NCBI GenBank assembly: GCA_036244855.1
Contig: BQKZ01000138.1
Location: 83,000 to 146,999 of the forward strand
Source of the DNA: Temnopleurus reevesii
Taxonomy: Eukaryota; Echinodermata; Echinoidea; Temnopleuroida; Temnopleuridae
Direction of reading: 5' to 3'
Length of the DNA stretch: 64,000 nt
Made by a program: the position numbers and the translations under genes. Shown piece by piece: positions 1-12,396 of the stretch (its first letter is position 1; every line of letters begins with the position of its first letter). The notes beneath the pieces are model-generated. The model was not told the origin of the DNA, ran no database searches, and was given only the letters and a program-made list of their open reading frames with translations.

Positions 1-235
1 GGGGGGGGGGGGGGGGGGGACTCTCGAAACAGCTATTCAAATTTGAATAGAATTTTTTTCAAACTGATGCTTCAGAGTGATTAATTTTAATATTAAGAAA
101 TAGAATGTTTCGAAATTGTAGCGCTTTGTCCATACAGGCCGCTCACGTACTTTTTTTTTTTTTTTTTTTTAATAGCTGATGCATGTGGAGCCCCTCATCA
201 GCACCCTGGTGAATGTTTCTGAATGCTATTTTTAA

Positions 236-480
236 GGCCCGTATTCCGATAGCGAGGTTTAAGTTAACCCTGGTCTAAATCTGTGGTTTAAGTACGGGTA
301 TGTTTTTATGTTAACTGCTCTCTTTTCCCAAGCTCTAATAATGTAATAAAATATTGAAGCTTTTATTCCGAGACAGTTTTAAATACTATGAGTGCCAAAT
401 GTGCTGGTAAATTAAACATCGACTGTTATAGATTCAAACCTCTTTTGGTTTAAGTTAAACCTGACATCAGAATACGGGCC
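236..480. mobile_element. TAA-flanked MITE, GGCCCGTATTC family, copy 1
   Basis: A 245-bp element with inverted ends GGCCCGTATTCCGAT and ATCAGAATACGGGCC (one mismatch in 15), flanked on both sides by TAA (233-235 and 481-483). TAA duplications are typical of PIF/Harbinger transposons. No coding capacity. A related element lies at 24003-24144. Confidence 0.8.
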
Positions 481-1225
481 TAAGGGTTTAATATAAATAT
501 TTTAAAGGATCCAAAGCTTGGGGCATTAAATCAATGTACAGATTTGATTTAAAAAAAACCGTTTTACTATCGATGCAATTTCAGATTGTAAACTGGCCTA
601 AGGTGATTATAAATTGGAAATAATTTGATCTTATGTGATCATTAAATCATAATAATACCTAGAGTGTATAGCGTCTATAGTGCAATGCTTTGATGCGCTT
701 TACGAAGAACATCTGAATAAAATACATATATCTTTTTTTTAAGTACAAATTGCAAGAAAATTTGTGCCTATTATCATTTACCTGATTAGAGGCCTGCACC
801 ATATATGATGTAATTAAACTCATGTTTGATGTTAATCGTATTAAAATCTATGTGAAAATGTGTACCATCAAAATAAATTGTCTCTTCATGTTACAGGCAG
901 GCGCGGCGGAACGTATATATTTTGATTTGGGGGGGGGGGGCAAAGTGAAAAAGAGTATACTTTCATGTCCAAATCGTACAATGGAATGTACATTGTCACC
1001 AGTAGCCCTGATTTGAAGTAACTCAAGCTGTATTATAAAACGGCATAATTAATCTTTTCAAAAATCTATCTAATTTCGAGTGTCTATAAGTGCCTTTCCT
1101 GAGATATGTATTTTCAACAAAAAGAATGCTACTTTATCACACGAACTGCATGAATGAATTAGAGTGTCTTTCGGAGACCAGCAGGATCCCGTTGGGTGAA
1201 CGATATTGCGAGGGCCACATGCCCA

Positions 1226-1441
1226 AAGCGCCAGTAGGTATTTGGGGAGCAGCCCCACAACATTTTTTTTTTATTTTTACGATTCTAAACTGCGTTTTCC
1301 TGGCATCTATATAGGAGCTGGAAGCGCACAACGGGTCAAAAGCCCCAATGGAAGGTTTGGGGAGCTGCCCCAGAAAATTTTGGATTTTTATGATTGTAAA
1401 TTAATGCACAGTTTTCTGGCATCTACAGGGGCTAGAGGCGC
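1226..1441. repeat. Two diverged tandem units of about 118 bp
   Basis: The block TTTGGGGAGCAGCCCCACAA at about 1239 recurs as TTTGGGGAGCTGCCCCAGAA at about 1357. Each is followed by a T-rich stretch and then by TTTTC(C/T)TGGCATCTA. Probably part of a larger dispersed repeat rather than a gene. Confidence 0.6.
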
Positions 1442-1857
1442 CCCTTATTTTAGAATTAATCCCTTTATGTAAAGGGAAGGTTAATTGTATTCTGCCGGTT
1501 TGTTTAGATTCCGAAAAAAGCAACTTTGACTCAGGAAAAGGGCATATTTTCTCATTTTTTCCATTTGCACCCTGCCCCAGCCTCGGGTATGCGGCCCCTC
1601 CCTGAGCATGAGAATGGCCCTTTGAATTGCAATAAAAATTTATCCATTAATCTATTGTGAATGAGCAAAGATTGTTTTGTTTCTTTGGAGAAAAGAGGTT
1701 ACTCTAAAAAGGGGAATTTCTCATGTTGGGATTTTTGGGGGCACTTACTCATTCCTCATCCCCCCTCCGCATATGATGCCCCTGGGCATGAGAATGCCCC
1801 CGTTCCATATATATATATATAAAACGATAAAGCGACGCGTTCCGTTGAATAATATCA

Positions 1858-1950
1858 AAATGAAATGAGTTAAGTGTAGAACGCAAGGGTTATACCCCAT
1901 TATTAGAGGACTATGTCTTCACTTGCGTTCTACACTTAACTCATTTCATT

Positions 1951-1951
<1 letters not shown>
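1858..1951. repeat. Long perfect inverted repeat (30-bp arms)
   Basis: Arm AATGAAATGAGTTAAGTGTA, continuing GAACGCAAG (about 1858-1887), is mirrored by CTTGCGTTCTACACTTAACT and following bases (1922-1951). The spacer is 34 bp. (TA)n lies on both sides, so it may be a foldback element inserted into TA repeats. No gene. Confidence 0.8.
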
Positions 1952-2001
<50 letters not shown>

Positions 2002-2032
2002 GATAAAAAAGAAAAATATATNATATATAATC
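1950..2032. repeat. (TA)n microsatellite containing a gap N
   Basis: About 45 bp of TA repeat with interruptions, then A-rich DNA. A single N stands at 2022, marking an unresolved base or gap. Confidence 0.85.
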
Positions 2033-2848
2033 TATTCATTTATGCCTTGTGAATAAGCAAAGATTATTAATTTTGTGATATGTTTCTTTTGACCAAAAAA
2101 GGCAATAAAGAAAAAAAGGGCATTCTATTTCTGATTTTGAGATGAGGGTGGGGGCACTATAGCCCTACTCCCAACCTCTCCTCCCAAAAGATGCCTCCTC
2201 GGCATGACAAAAGTCCACTGTCCAGAGAATTTGTAAAATGCCCCTTAGGAAAGGGAATAATCAATTTCCAGCAAATTGATTCATTTATAAGTGAACATTA
2301 TCACAAAACACCTTCAGGAAACACATTTACACCATCAATATACGTCATCAATAGGAGGGGCACATTTCTAATGCCATGTTCAAGGGTCATTTTCATATAG
2401 GAAAATAAAATGAGAGGGTGCAAACATAATATTGAATCAGAGGGAAATGTCCCTTTTAAGTTTGGTAATGAAACTTTACAAATTAATTAGTTAGCTATTA
2501 ATCTTAATCTGTTTGGTAGTGGGAAAAGGAAGTTTTATTTGACAATCAATGGGAAAAGGGCAACTTTGACCCAGAAAAAAAGGCACATTTTTTCATTATG
2601 GGCATTTTGGGGGGAAGTGTTACAGGCCAATGATGCCTATAATTTGGAGCACCAACGTCATGCAGAAAAAAGGAAAATCTCTATAAATATCTTGTTTTTA
2701 TCAAAATGAGGACCTCCTGCATTTTCAAACCTATAATAGTTTAGTAGCTTAGGGAATAAAAGTTTGATTAAAAATGGGGAAAATCCTTTTGAGTTTGTAA
2801 AAACGGATACATCCGAGCCAGGGTTCGTCAAACATCAAAGTGTGTTTA

Positions 2849-2891
2849 GCGCCATCTTCGTCGAAATACAGTAAGCAGCAAACGATGGCGG
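2849..2891 (+). promoter_or_regulatory. Probable CLASRP core promoter with two YY1-like sites
   Basis: About 95-135 bp before the CLASRP ATG there are GCGCCATCTTCG (2849-2860) and AACGATGGCGG (2881-2891). These are the two orientations of the YY1 core (AAGATGGCG-like). YY1 sites just downstream of the start site are typical of TATA-less housekeeping promoters in animals. No TATA box is obvious. The transcription start itself is inferred. Confidence 0.45.
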
Positions 2892-2984
2892 TGATTTCCG
2901 ACTAATATCGTCACTGTTTTCCTCCAAAAACCGGTTATTTTCATATCATTTTCCTATCGGCTCGTACCGTAATACAACCTCACT

Positions 2985-3083
2985 ATGTGGCATGAAGCGA
3001 GAAGACAAGAGCGGCTTATCCGTGGAATGATGGTCGATTACAAGAAAAGGGCGGAAAGGCGTCGGGAATATTACGAAAAAATC
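2985..3083 (+). CDS. CLASRP: CLASRP coding exon 1
   Basis: Residues 1-33, beginning MWHEARRQERLIRGMMVDY and ending EYYEKI. The donor is GTGAGT directly after the ATC codon (phase 0). This is the most conserved stretch of the family. Reading past the donor only adds intron-coded residues, so the 70-residue open frame running to 3197 is not the real protein end. Confidence 0.95.
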
Positions 3084-6000
3084 GTGAGTAGCCTAAAGTT
3101 GGCTATTGCGGGGGTAGGCCGATTGCACACATCGTATCTCCGGAATCTGAGAGCATACAATACACACGGGGTTCCATTGGCCGAGGATTACGGCTAAAAC
3201 GGTCTAAGTTCATGCTGCTAGTGCTAGTGGCGGCGTTGATGATGATCCATTGTTTTTTTTTTAACCCTTGACCTGGTATTTTAAAAGCAAATTACGGATT
3301 ACAAACTTTAGGCCTATTTATTGATGAATTCATATAGTTACATGCAATCGGCAAATTACGGATAAAAATTACGGATAAAAAATTACNTACCTGTGTGTAT
3401 TTTGGACTTCTGCCGCCGATGTTTGCAATTTTTACATGGCGCGCGCACGCAATCTGGTCGCTATTCTCCGGGTCTGCCTTTAAAAGCAAATTACAAACTT
3501 TAGGCCTATTTATTGATGAATTCATATAGTTACATGCACTTTTACGGCTTAATCGTAGTTTAGGTCCCCAGCATTCACTTTCCACAGTATAGCTTTATTC
3601 AGTGCACGCAGCGGGGACCTCAATCCACCGCCGTAGACTTGTGTGTAAAGAAGTGCGTGCAACCTCTGCGAGGGGGGACCTAAAGTACGATATCGCCAAT
3701 TTTACATACCAGAATCGTGATTGATGAATATTTCCGCTTAAAAAAGTAAGGTACTAAGTTACTACTACATGTAGTACTAAAAAATATGGCTGTTTGTGTG
3801 GATACCACCATTAACCACACGCGTTTGGTTGTATCCAAACCCTTGTTTTGGGATACAGCCACACGTTTTGAGAAATTAAAATGCTTATATCTCATGAATG
3901 AAGTGATGTGAAATCATGATAATTCTTTGGAAATTTCTATTGAAATATATAAATTCAATTTACAACAATATTCATGTATAAACCCCGTCAAACCCCCCCC
4001 AATAATTCCCCAAAACGAAAATAAAAATATTAGGTTCTTAGTTTTTCAAACGGTGTCTGGAAGGAAAGACTATTGAGCCCTATTCACTTTGTACATGCAC
4101 GCATGTGGCAATATACACTTGCCAAAAAAATAAAGCCAAGCATAATTAAAAATAAAATGAAACTTGTTGCACTGTTGGACAAATATGTCATTTATGCATG
4201 TAATAGAATGTAAATGATTTCAATGAGACTTCAATGACATATTTTATTCCAACGATTTCAATTATATGAAAAAATTCAAAAGTTCAGTACATGTAGTTGT
4301 ACAATCTATGCCTTTGTATTTTCAAAACCCTTTCTTCTTTTTAAATGAGTTGTAATTTGTAAATCCAAAGCGAGACGAGTATTTAACCAGAATTGATAGT
4401 CTAACCTGCTTGCCCTTTGGTAAAAATCGGTTTGATCATATGTGTCATGTGTGAGTGAGCACGCAAAATAAAAGAATATCATTCTTCAAAATTCATAGGG
4501 GGAATATTTTAGAATTGCAAATTACCAGAAAAGTGTCAAATACAGTGTACATGCTTTCATCATGGTTGTTCACATCCAGTAGGAATATCCGGGTGAAAAT
4601 CTAGTTTGGAAGTGATCTCGCAGTCGCACAGTGTAAGCAATGCACGTGTACTAGATTCATATGCACCATTAATCTGCCCTTTTTTTTTAAATATGTTTTT
4701 AGGATTAGATCTGAATGTAATACTGTGAATTTGGTTACCTTTTCCAGTAAAACTGTACATGTAGACTCCAGAATAATGTTTTTGAAGGAATCGTTCACAA
4801 AACTTACCCCAAACTATGTCTTTAATTATATTTCCTTTCAGATTATTCATATTCTTGACATATAACCATTATAATCATTGAGCTGATTGAGTGCAAATTT
4901 AAATATTGGTACCAAAGCAAAATTATTGTAATTTGTAGTTGATAAGCATAATTTACATAATTCTTGGTACAAGGTGCTTTCATGTAACATGTACATGAAA
5001 CCCTTGCAACTTTTGAAAAGTGATATTTTTGTCGTTATGTTTGTTCACTCACTCACATGTAAATAATGTACATGTATATTTGATCAAGCTGTTTTTTTTT
5101 TACGCAAAGGCTAGCCAGAAAATTCACAAACATTTTCTGTCAATTTTTGTTTCTGGACACACCTCCTTTAAAAAATTACCTTACTTTTAAATAAAGAAAG
5201 AGGGGTGTTGTTGTGTTATTTACTTGACTTAATACTAAAGCCTGATCGCCTGTTTACCTGTTCAATATTTTTATTTCAGAAATTAGATCCAACTCAATTT
5301 CTAAGAATTCATGCTCAATCTTCCAAGATACATCTGGATCCAGCGGTGGCAGCTGCAGCTGAGGGTCCTCTTACTATGTATGTATTTGTGGAGTAGTTGA
5401 TGTAACTAATGACAGCCATATTACATGACATTTGACGCTTTCATATACCTGATGACAGTGAATTACAAAGCTTTTTGATTGGCCTCATGTTTCTTTCCAT
5501 TAAAGTTTGATTGAAATTTGGCCAATATAAACTAAAGGCAATTGAAAAAGAAATTGATGACATACTATCAATAATTTTCAGTATTTCCAGGTAAATTGGG
5601 CGTAGAATATCAATCACTGGATACTATTTTTTATACATCTAAATCAATTGATAACTTTTCTGTGCTATTTGATTCAAATTCAGTCCAGACCTTTGTAAAA
5701 ACTCCTCTGGATGAAATGTTTTTCAATATTAATTACGAATGAGTCTGCTCATTCAGAGGAGTCCCGTCAGCCAGGATAATGTTTCAATAAATTCATATTA
5801 TCTAAAGGAGAGAAATAATGACAATGGAATGATGTTCTTGACCCCATGCAGGATGCCATGGCAGGGAGATTCAAGTCACATGATTGACAGGTTCGATGTG
5901 CGAGCTCATCTGGACTACATACCCCAACGGCCTGCAGCATTGCCTACACTGGATGAGATCAGAGAGGAACAGAAATGCAACTATGAGCGGTATCGCACTC

Positions 6001-9000
6001 TCGTTCACAATGACCATGCTGGAAGTATGTGTGGAGTGTATTACTCAAGTTCATCCTATATCACCACATTGAGAGTCCAGAAAAAATGTTATTTTGGCAT
6101 GACAAATAAGAAAACATTGAAAAAAAAACACCCTCATTCCAAAATAGAGTCTAGCAAATGAAATAATGATGATTCAATTGATATGGAATAAACTTGAAAA
6201 AAAGAGAAACATATTTAAAAATGTATCTATGTCACTTTCCATACAGACCAAGTTGGCTTGTTAATCATCTGTTGCGCATAGTATACAGTACATTCACTTT
6301 CATTATCTGAAAAATTTAGGTCTCCAAAGATGAGGTCAGATATATGAAATTAAGATTAAATTCTGATTTGTGGTAGATTGAAATATCTTTATGCCTCTGT
6401 CAATTAATATGTGGAAAGTGTTATATATGTTTCATAGTCTATTTGCAATCTATATTGCTTAAGTAAAGATGTTTTCTCAGTGATTTCTAAATACATGTAT
6501 ATGAAATGTGCAGTAGTAGATTAGATCATTAGGATTTTATTTATCAACTCTATGAACACCTAAATGATATTATTTGTCCACCTTTAATAATGCATTTATT
6601 CTATGTTTCCTGACAGTTATTGAGGAGCAATGTCTTCACCACATTTATGTAGAGGAAATGTTTCCCGATGTACAAAAGAGACCAGGAGATGAGAAAGAAA
6701 AGTGAGTAGCATTCATGTACCGTTTCCCAGTGATGCCATTTATTTCCCATGTAGGAAGATAAACAAAGAGCCCATGTGCATCAATCTATGGTGATGTTGC
6801 TAGAAACTTGCGTTAAATTGAACATCAACTGTAAATCAGTTGCATATTGAAACATGCATTTTTATTCACCCACGATCTGCATTTCTTTCAAGATACGCAT
6901 GAAACAATGATTTTGATTGGTGCTTTTAATCAGCTGTACCTTTGGAATCCGATAATCGTTAGGGACTTTCTAGCAACGTTCCTGAGGACAGTCAATTGTT
7001 TGCTTTGCTTTAAGGGGATGTTGTTCAAAGGTTGCAATTGATCGCAAGTTGCAGTTGAACGGACGTGCCAATCAAAATGATTGTTTTATACGCATCTTGT
7101 AAGGAGCGCATTGCTGCTTGAATGAAAATGGGCATCAAGACTTGCAACTGATTTGCATTGGATTTGCGATCAATTGCAACTATCGAACAACAACCCCTTA
7201 TGTGTGCCATCATGCAAAAGTACATTTCCTTGATGCAAAGCCAATAGGCGGGTTTACTTATATATTCAAATTTATGTGTGTTTAACGTAGTTACGTGATA
7301 TTCCATAGACCGGTTGATAACAATAAGACTACAATAATTGGAATCCAGTTTGCATACATTACTTGTTGCTATGTCGGGCAAGCCTCGGGCAAGCTTTTGG
7401 GTTGTCAAGAACAACCTTTGTGTTAGAGGTATGCATAAAATTTGCATCTATTAGTAAACCCGCCTATTGAATATATGATATAAAGATTCCTGTCCAGATG
7501 TTTTGATAATGCCAATTGGTTACCAGAAACTAGAACTACAAACTAGAAATGCAAGCTTTCCCATCCCATACAAAATATGTTGTCAATTCTTTTAGTTCAA
7601 TAGGATTGTGACCTCTCAGAACAGTCATTGACAACATGACATATATACATTCTCTTTCCCAATTCACCTTTACTCCCTTTTTTGTGAAAACTCCCATGAT
7701 ACAAGTTATAATCTTAGGGGGTGTTGCTAGAAAGTTGCAATCAATTGAAAATTATTTGCAAGTCAGTTGCAAATTGATATGCACAAATGCATATTCTACG
7801 CTAATAAACAAGAAATGCAAGAAAAGTGATTTTGACTGGTGCATGCCTGATCAACTGCAACTTGCAATTTGTTCGCAATTTTCGAGCAATAGCCCATAAT
7901 TATGATATTGTGACTGTGATTTTAAAAACATGGGGAGTATACGCACTTAATCTATCTTCTCAAACAGATTTGCAAAAATCACATTTTTAAGGCTGAAATC
8001 ACTGGCAACATTCAATTGGATCATAATTATGTTTGAGTAACCCATTGTTTCTGTCACTCTGTTATTTGAAGGTTGAGTGCTGTGAAAGCTGCCATAGGAT
8101 TCACATACGATGAAGGAGAAAGCTCTGGAGATGGTAAAGGTGTTGATGGGAAGGAGAAAGACGAGGATGAGGAGAGTGATAGTGACTCTGATGTCAGCTT
8201 CTCAGAGATTGATCTAGGTGAGCTGCACCGAGTCATCATCAATATTGACTATTGAATTCTACTCGCACACAAAAATATAACCCTTCTGAGGCAATAGGCC
8301 TCTATAGAAGCTGAGATGTTAAATTTATTCAAACCTATTTATTCAGGACAACAAGATCAGTTATAAACTGTTTTACATCATGGTCCTGTGATGGATTTTT
8401 CACTTTTGAAATACTGGGTCTTAATTAGCTATTGCAAGAAAAAAACTTACATTTTCGGACAGGAGAAACTTAGCCATTCTTTGGCACGTATCTGTACAGC
8501 TATGAAATAGCGAATATCATGTAATTATTGGCAAACTGCTAATTATATGATGCTATCCAGACCTGTCCACAATACTCACGGTGTACACATATCATGAGAT
8601 TATTAACTCCAAAAATATGGTTCTGAATAAGTAAGTCAAACTTGAAGTGATACATTGTCCTCCAGCGTGTGCTCAAATCATATAAATGATCTGTAGAATG
8701 CTATGACTTATGCTGTAACTCTTTGATTGTGCTAGGTCATACTAGAGGCATATTATTGTGAAGGTTACTTATGCATACTGTCGATTCGTGGAAGAATAAA
8801 ATAGAATATATAGATTTTGTTTTCTTAAGACAGACAGATCTTTCATTGAATGAATGTACAGTTGTAACATTTTAAACCCCTACATATATTTATGGACAGC
8901 TCTTAGACTTTGCATTGATAGAGATTATGTTATATGTATAGTAAACAAATTATTTTGTCGAAAAATAATGTGACTTATTTGTTTTGTTCCAATTATTTAT

Positions 9001-12000
9001 ATTTTATTTTAGACGTTGTTATTGATGTAGAAGATTTAACAAAGGAAAACAAGACTCAACTCAATGTGATTGGAGAGAAGTATGGCATGGCTCCAGAAGC
9101 ATTTGTAAAGTAAGTTACCTGTATTTAGATGTCTCTTTTTTGTTGTTTGTCACATGGTTATGAAGCCTAAATTTAGCAAGAGAATGTATATACAGGCTTG
9201 TTCATACTAAGATGGTTAAGAGAATAGAATGTAAATGTGTCTCTTTAGGCACTTACTCTTTATGTAAATAGTATTTGGCTAAAGTTGTACATTTCTACAA
9301 AGATGTATTGCATGCTAAGTATTATCCATAGATTTGTTTTATCATTTTGTTTAATTTGTTTGTTTCAGGATGCTGGAAAAAGAAAAAGTTGAAGCTGATG
9401 ACATGAGGCGAGCAAAAGAGGATGAAGAAGAAAAAGCTATGTTTTCTGTGAGTACTTTACTGTGTACCATTGCATCTTAAATGATGATAAACATGCAACT
9501 CATTTATCAAATTCAATTGGATTTTTCACTCTAATATAGCTGGGTAGATTTCGACTGCCGGTTGTGGGATCGCCACAAAAATTTGCAGGAGAACCTAAAG
9601 AAATTTACGAAATTGCTGTCAAATTTTGAATAAAAAACAAATTTCAGTTCATTAGTTATGCTAATTCATGTGTAAAATTACACTTTATGTTCTAATTCAT
9701 AAAATACAAGTTCTAGAAAGCATTTTTGTGTGTAAATGGTTATAGCAACATTCCTTACAATTCTACATGAAAACAACTTTATCGGTTCCATTTTTTTACT
9801 TTGTTTTTTAATTTCCTGTAATTTTTTAATTTTTTAATTTTTTCTTTTGACTTTTTGTTTATTCTTCTCTTATTCGAAGTCAATGCTGAACCATTTTGAA
9901 CCATACTTACCATGGAATAGAAGAAAAAAAATTATGATTTTGAGCCATTTTGAGCTTGAAAAATATTTTCAGGTGGGCATGGTTTGGTTTCCTCCAAAAT
10001 GCCTGGTCTAATATTTCAAAGAAAAAAGTAATGACAAAAGTAATAATGCCTCTTCGAGTTGCAGATATATTGTAAGAAACGTCCAATCTGTTTAGGGTTA
10101 AGTGAATCAAATTCTGTATGGATTAATTACATCATTAACATTTACTGATTCATTTCTTTCATACCTGAAAAGAGTATACAGGCATGTTACATGTAGGGAG
10201 AAAAAGAGCTTATATTGGCCAGATGCTGGATGCTATATGTACAACTTGAATTTGTACACAATAAATTTTCTTGTGAAACTTATTTCACCTCTATGCTAAT
10301 TTGTAATGTTTTTTATACTTTGCATAAATTGATTCTGTCATTTATAGTTATCATATGAGTCTTTTGATCATATTTAATATATTTTATACAACTATTTTGT
10401 ATGTAGGGCCGAAAATCACGAAGGGAGAGAAGGGCTATCATCGAAAGAAAGTTGCGAGAAAGGAAAAGTGCAGGAAATAGCCCTCCAAGGTAGGCCAACT
10501 TGCTTATGGTAGGCCATTAGGGCCTTTGGTCAATGTGGACATATGTATGTAATACATCTTGGGTAAGACTTAAGAATTAGGAAGTAATGAAGAAAATTAT
10601 TATCCTCTTCTCTTGTAAATGATCTTTGTCAGTGAATAAGGTTGCCAATTATTTCTTTACTTTGAAGTGCAAACATATTTCAAATTAAGTTTTGTAGCTG
10701 GATTCAATTAGATCAGAATTTTTTGTCTGTTTATATTTCTAAAAAAAAAACACAAAGCTTGTATTACCTTTCAGCATTACTTCAATAATAGAAATATGTC
10801 CATACTCACCATAAATTGTTTGATCTGTACAGCTATGCTGCACGTGGCAGCCCAACCTACGACCCGTATCCAGGGAAGTCATACTCTGGGTCATCTTCCA
10901 GTAGCCGTGAGAACTCACCAGAGCAGCCAGGCAAGGTCACCTTCATCACCAGCTTTGGCGGGGACGAGGATGAAGACGATCACAATGGGGCATCAACGAA
11001 AGTCAAGGATTCCATCAAGAAGCCTTCCACTGCTCCGCCAGCATCATCTGCATCTTCTTCCAAGAATGGTCCTGGATCCGCAGCATCCTCCTCATCACCT
11101 CTCAATCGTAGCACTGACTCTCACTCAAAGTCATGGTCGGTCTTATTTAACTTTGTAATGACAGACTCTGAGTTATTTAGAAGATGACATGTCTCAGGAC
11201 AAATACTAAATTGTTGAAACAAGTTACAGCTACATTCTTGAACATAGTTTTATGTTCGCTTCAGTTAAATTGTTTACTATGGGGCTCCAGCAAACATATT
11301 TAGTCCAAAGTTTGGTGTTCAAGTAAAACATAATATTTTAATTTGATTATTTTTATATTAAATAATTGCTTATTAAATATATTGTCTCAGAGCATAAGAC
11401 ACAGTTTAACTTTTCTAAAGTTGTAAAATGAATGAATGATTGTGTTGTTGCAGTTTTATGGTAAGTAAGAAGTGAAGTGATTATTAATGATTCTAACAGT
11501 AGAAACATCAATATGTTAAAATCAGCCATGATTAATTAGTCCAGTAAAGAAGTGTGAATGTAAATTTAAACTTATATTGGTTCTCCAGATACATATTTGA
11601 TGAAAAAACATTTTCACCTTTATCATCCACAGTGACTGGATGATCTATTTGTTCATGGGTTAAGAATTTTTCATGAAGTGATGATGATGATGGCCTCTTG
11701 TATAGCGTAGGTTTACGCCTCAGTTGGGCGCTCATGGCGCTCAAATTACTCAAATAATGTAGATGTTTCTGTTCAGAATGATTGATAAAGTTTTCAGTTC
11801 AATGTAATCAAATAAGTTTGCGCAACATCCATCATGTTAACGCTTTGTTTTGTTACAGGCAAAAGAGAGATTCTCGCAGGTCTTCCTCAAGTTCTCGGTC
11901 CCGCTCTCGTTCTCGTTCACGAACCCGCTCGAGAGACAGAAGCAGCTCCTATAGGCACAATGAAAGCCGAAGTAATGAGCGATCTCCTACCTATTCACGA

Positions 12001-12365
12001 GTGTCCTCCAGGTACAGACGCAGGTCACGTTCCCGTACCTACTCCAGGTCACGCTCCAGATCAAGGGATAGATACCGCAGGTCGCGATCCAGTTCCAAGG
12101 ACAGACGGTATTCATCATCTTACAGTCATCGACGATACTCACGCTCAAGGTCACGATCACGGTCACGATCACCGCCAAGAGGTCATCATTACTCATCATA
12201 TCGTAGGTCAAGGTCAAGATCAAGATCAAGATCAAGGTCACGTGGCAGGTCTCCTCCTCAACGCTATTCTATGACGAACACTTTATCCTCTTTAAGGTGA
12301 GATCAAATTTAAGTTACAAACTTATTATTATATTTAAAAATCACATTTTAATGGCAAGTACGCAA

Positions 12366-12396
<31 letters not shown>

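Larger units (their letters stand above)
1500..2650. repeat. Diverged repeated units with GCAACTTTGACYCAG and CATGAGAATG motifs
   Basis: Related segments start near 1519, 1690, 2095 and 2556. They share blocks such as GCAACTTTGACTCAGGAAAA, GAATGAGCAAAGATT (1658, 2051) and GGGCATGAGAATG. The spacing is irregular. This looks like a decayed composite repeat. Confidence 0.5.
1..2840. other. Intergenic, repeat-rich DNA upstream of CLASRP
   Basis: Begins with 19 G. Contains one TAA-flanked MITE (236-480), short tandem diverged units (1226-1441 and about 1500-2650), a 30-bp-arm hairpin (1858-1951), (TA)n, and a gap N at 2022. The parts 484-1195 and 2651-2840 show nothing I can name. The short open frames here have no coding signal. 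Confidence 0.7.

Noticed and set aside
1090..1472. Overlapping short frames near 1.1-1.5 kb
   Set aside because: They lie in diverged tandem repeat units and are not conserved between the units.
11136..11160. Donor GTAATG at 11155 for CLASRP exon 9
   Set aside because: It would put exon 10 out of the RS reading frame. GTCGGT at 11136 keeps the frame.
11834..12274. Alternative open frames overlapping the RS exon on both strands
   Set aside because: They are shadows of the repetitive Arg/Ser codons. Only the frame that links exons 9 and 11 gives an RS domain.
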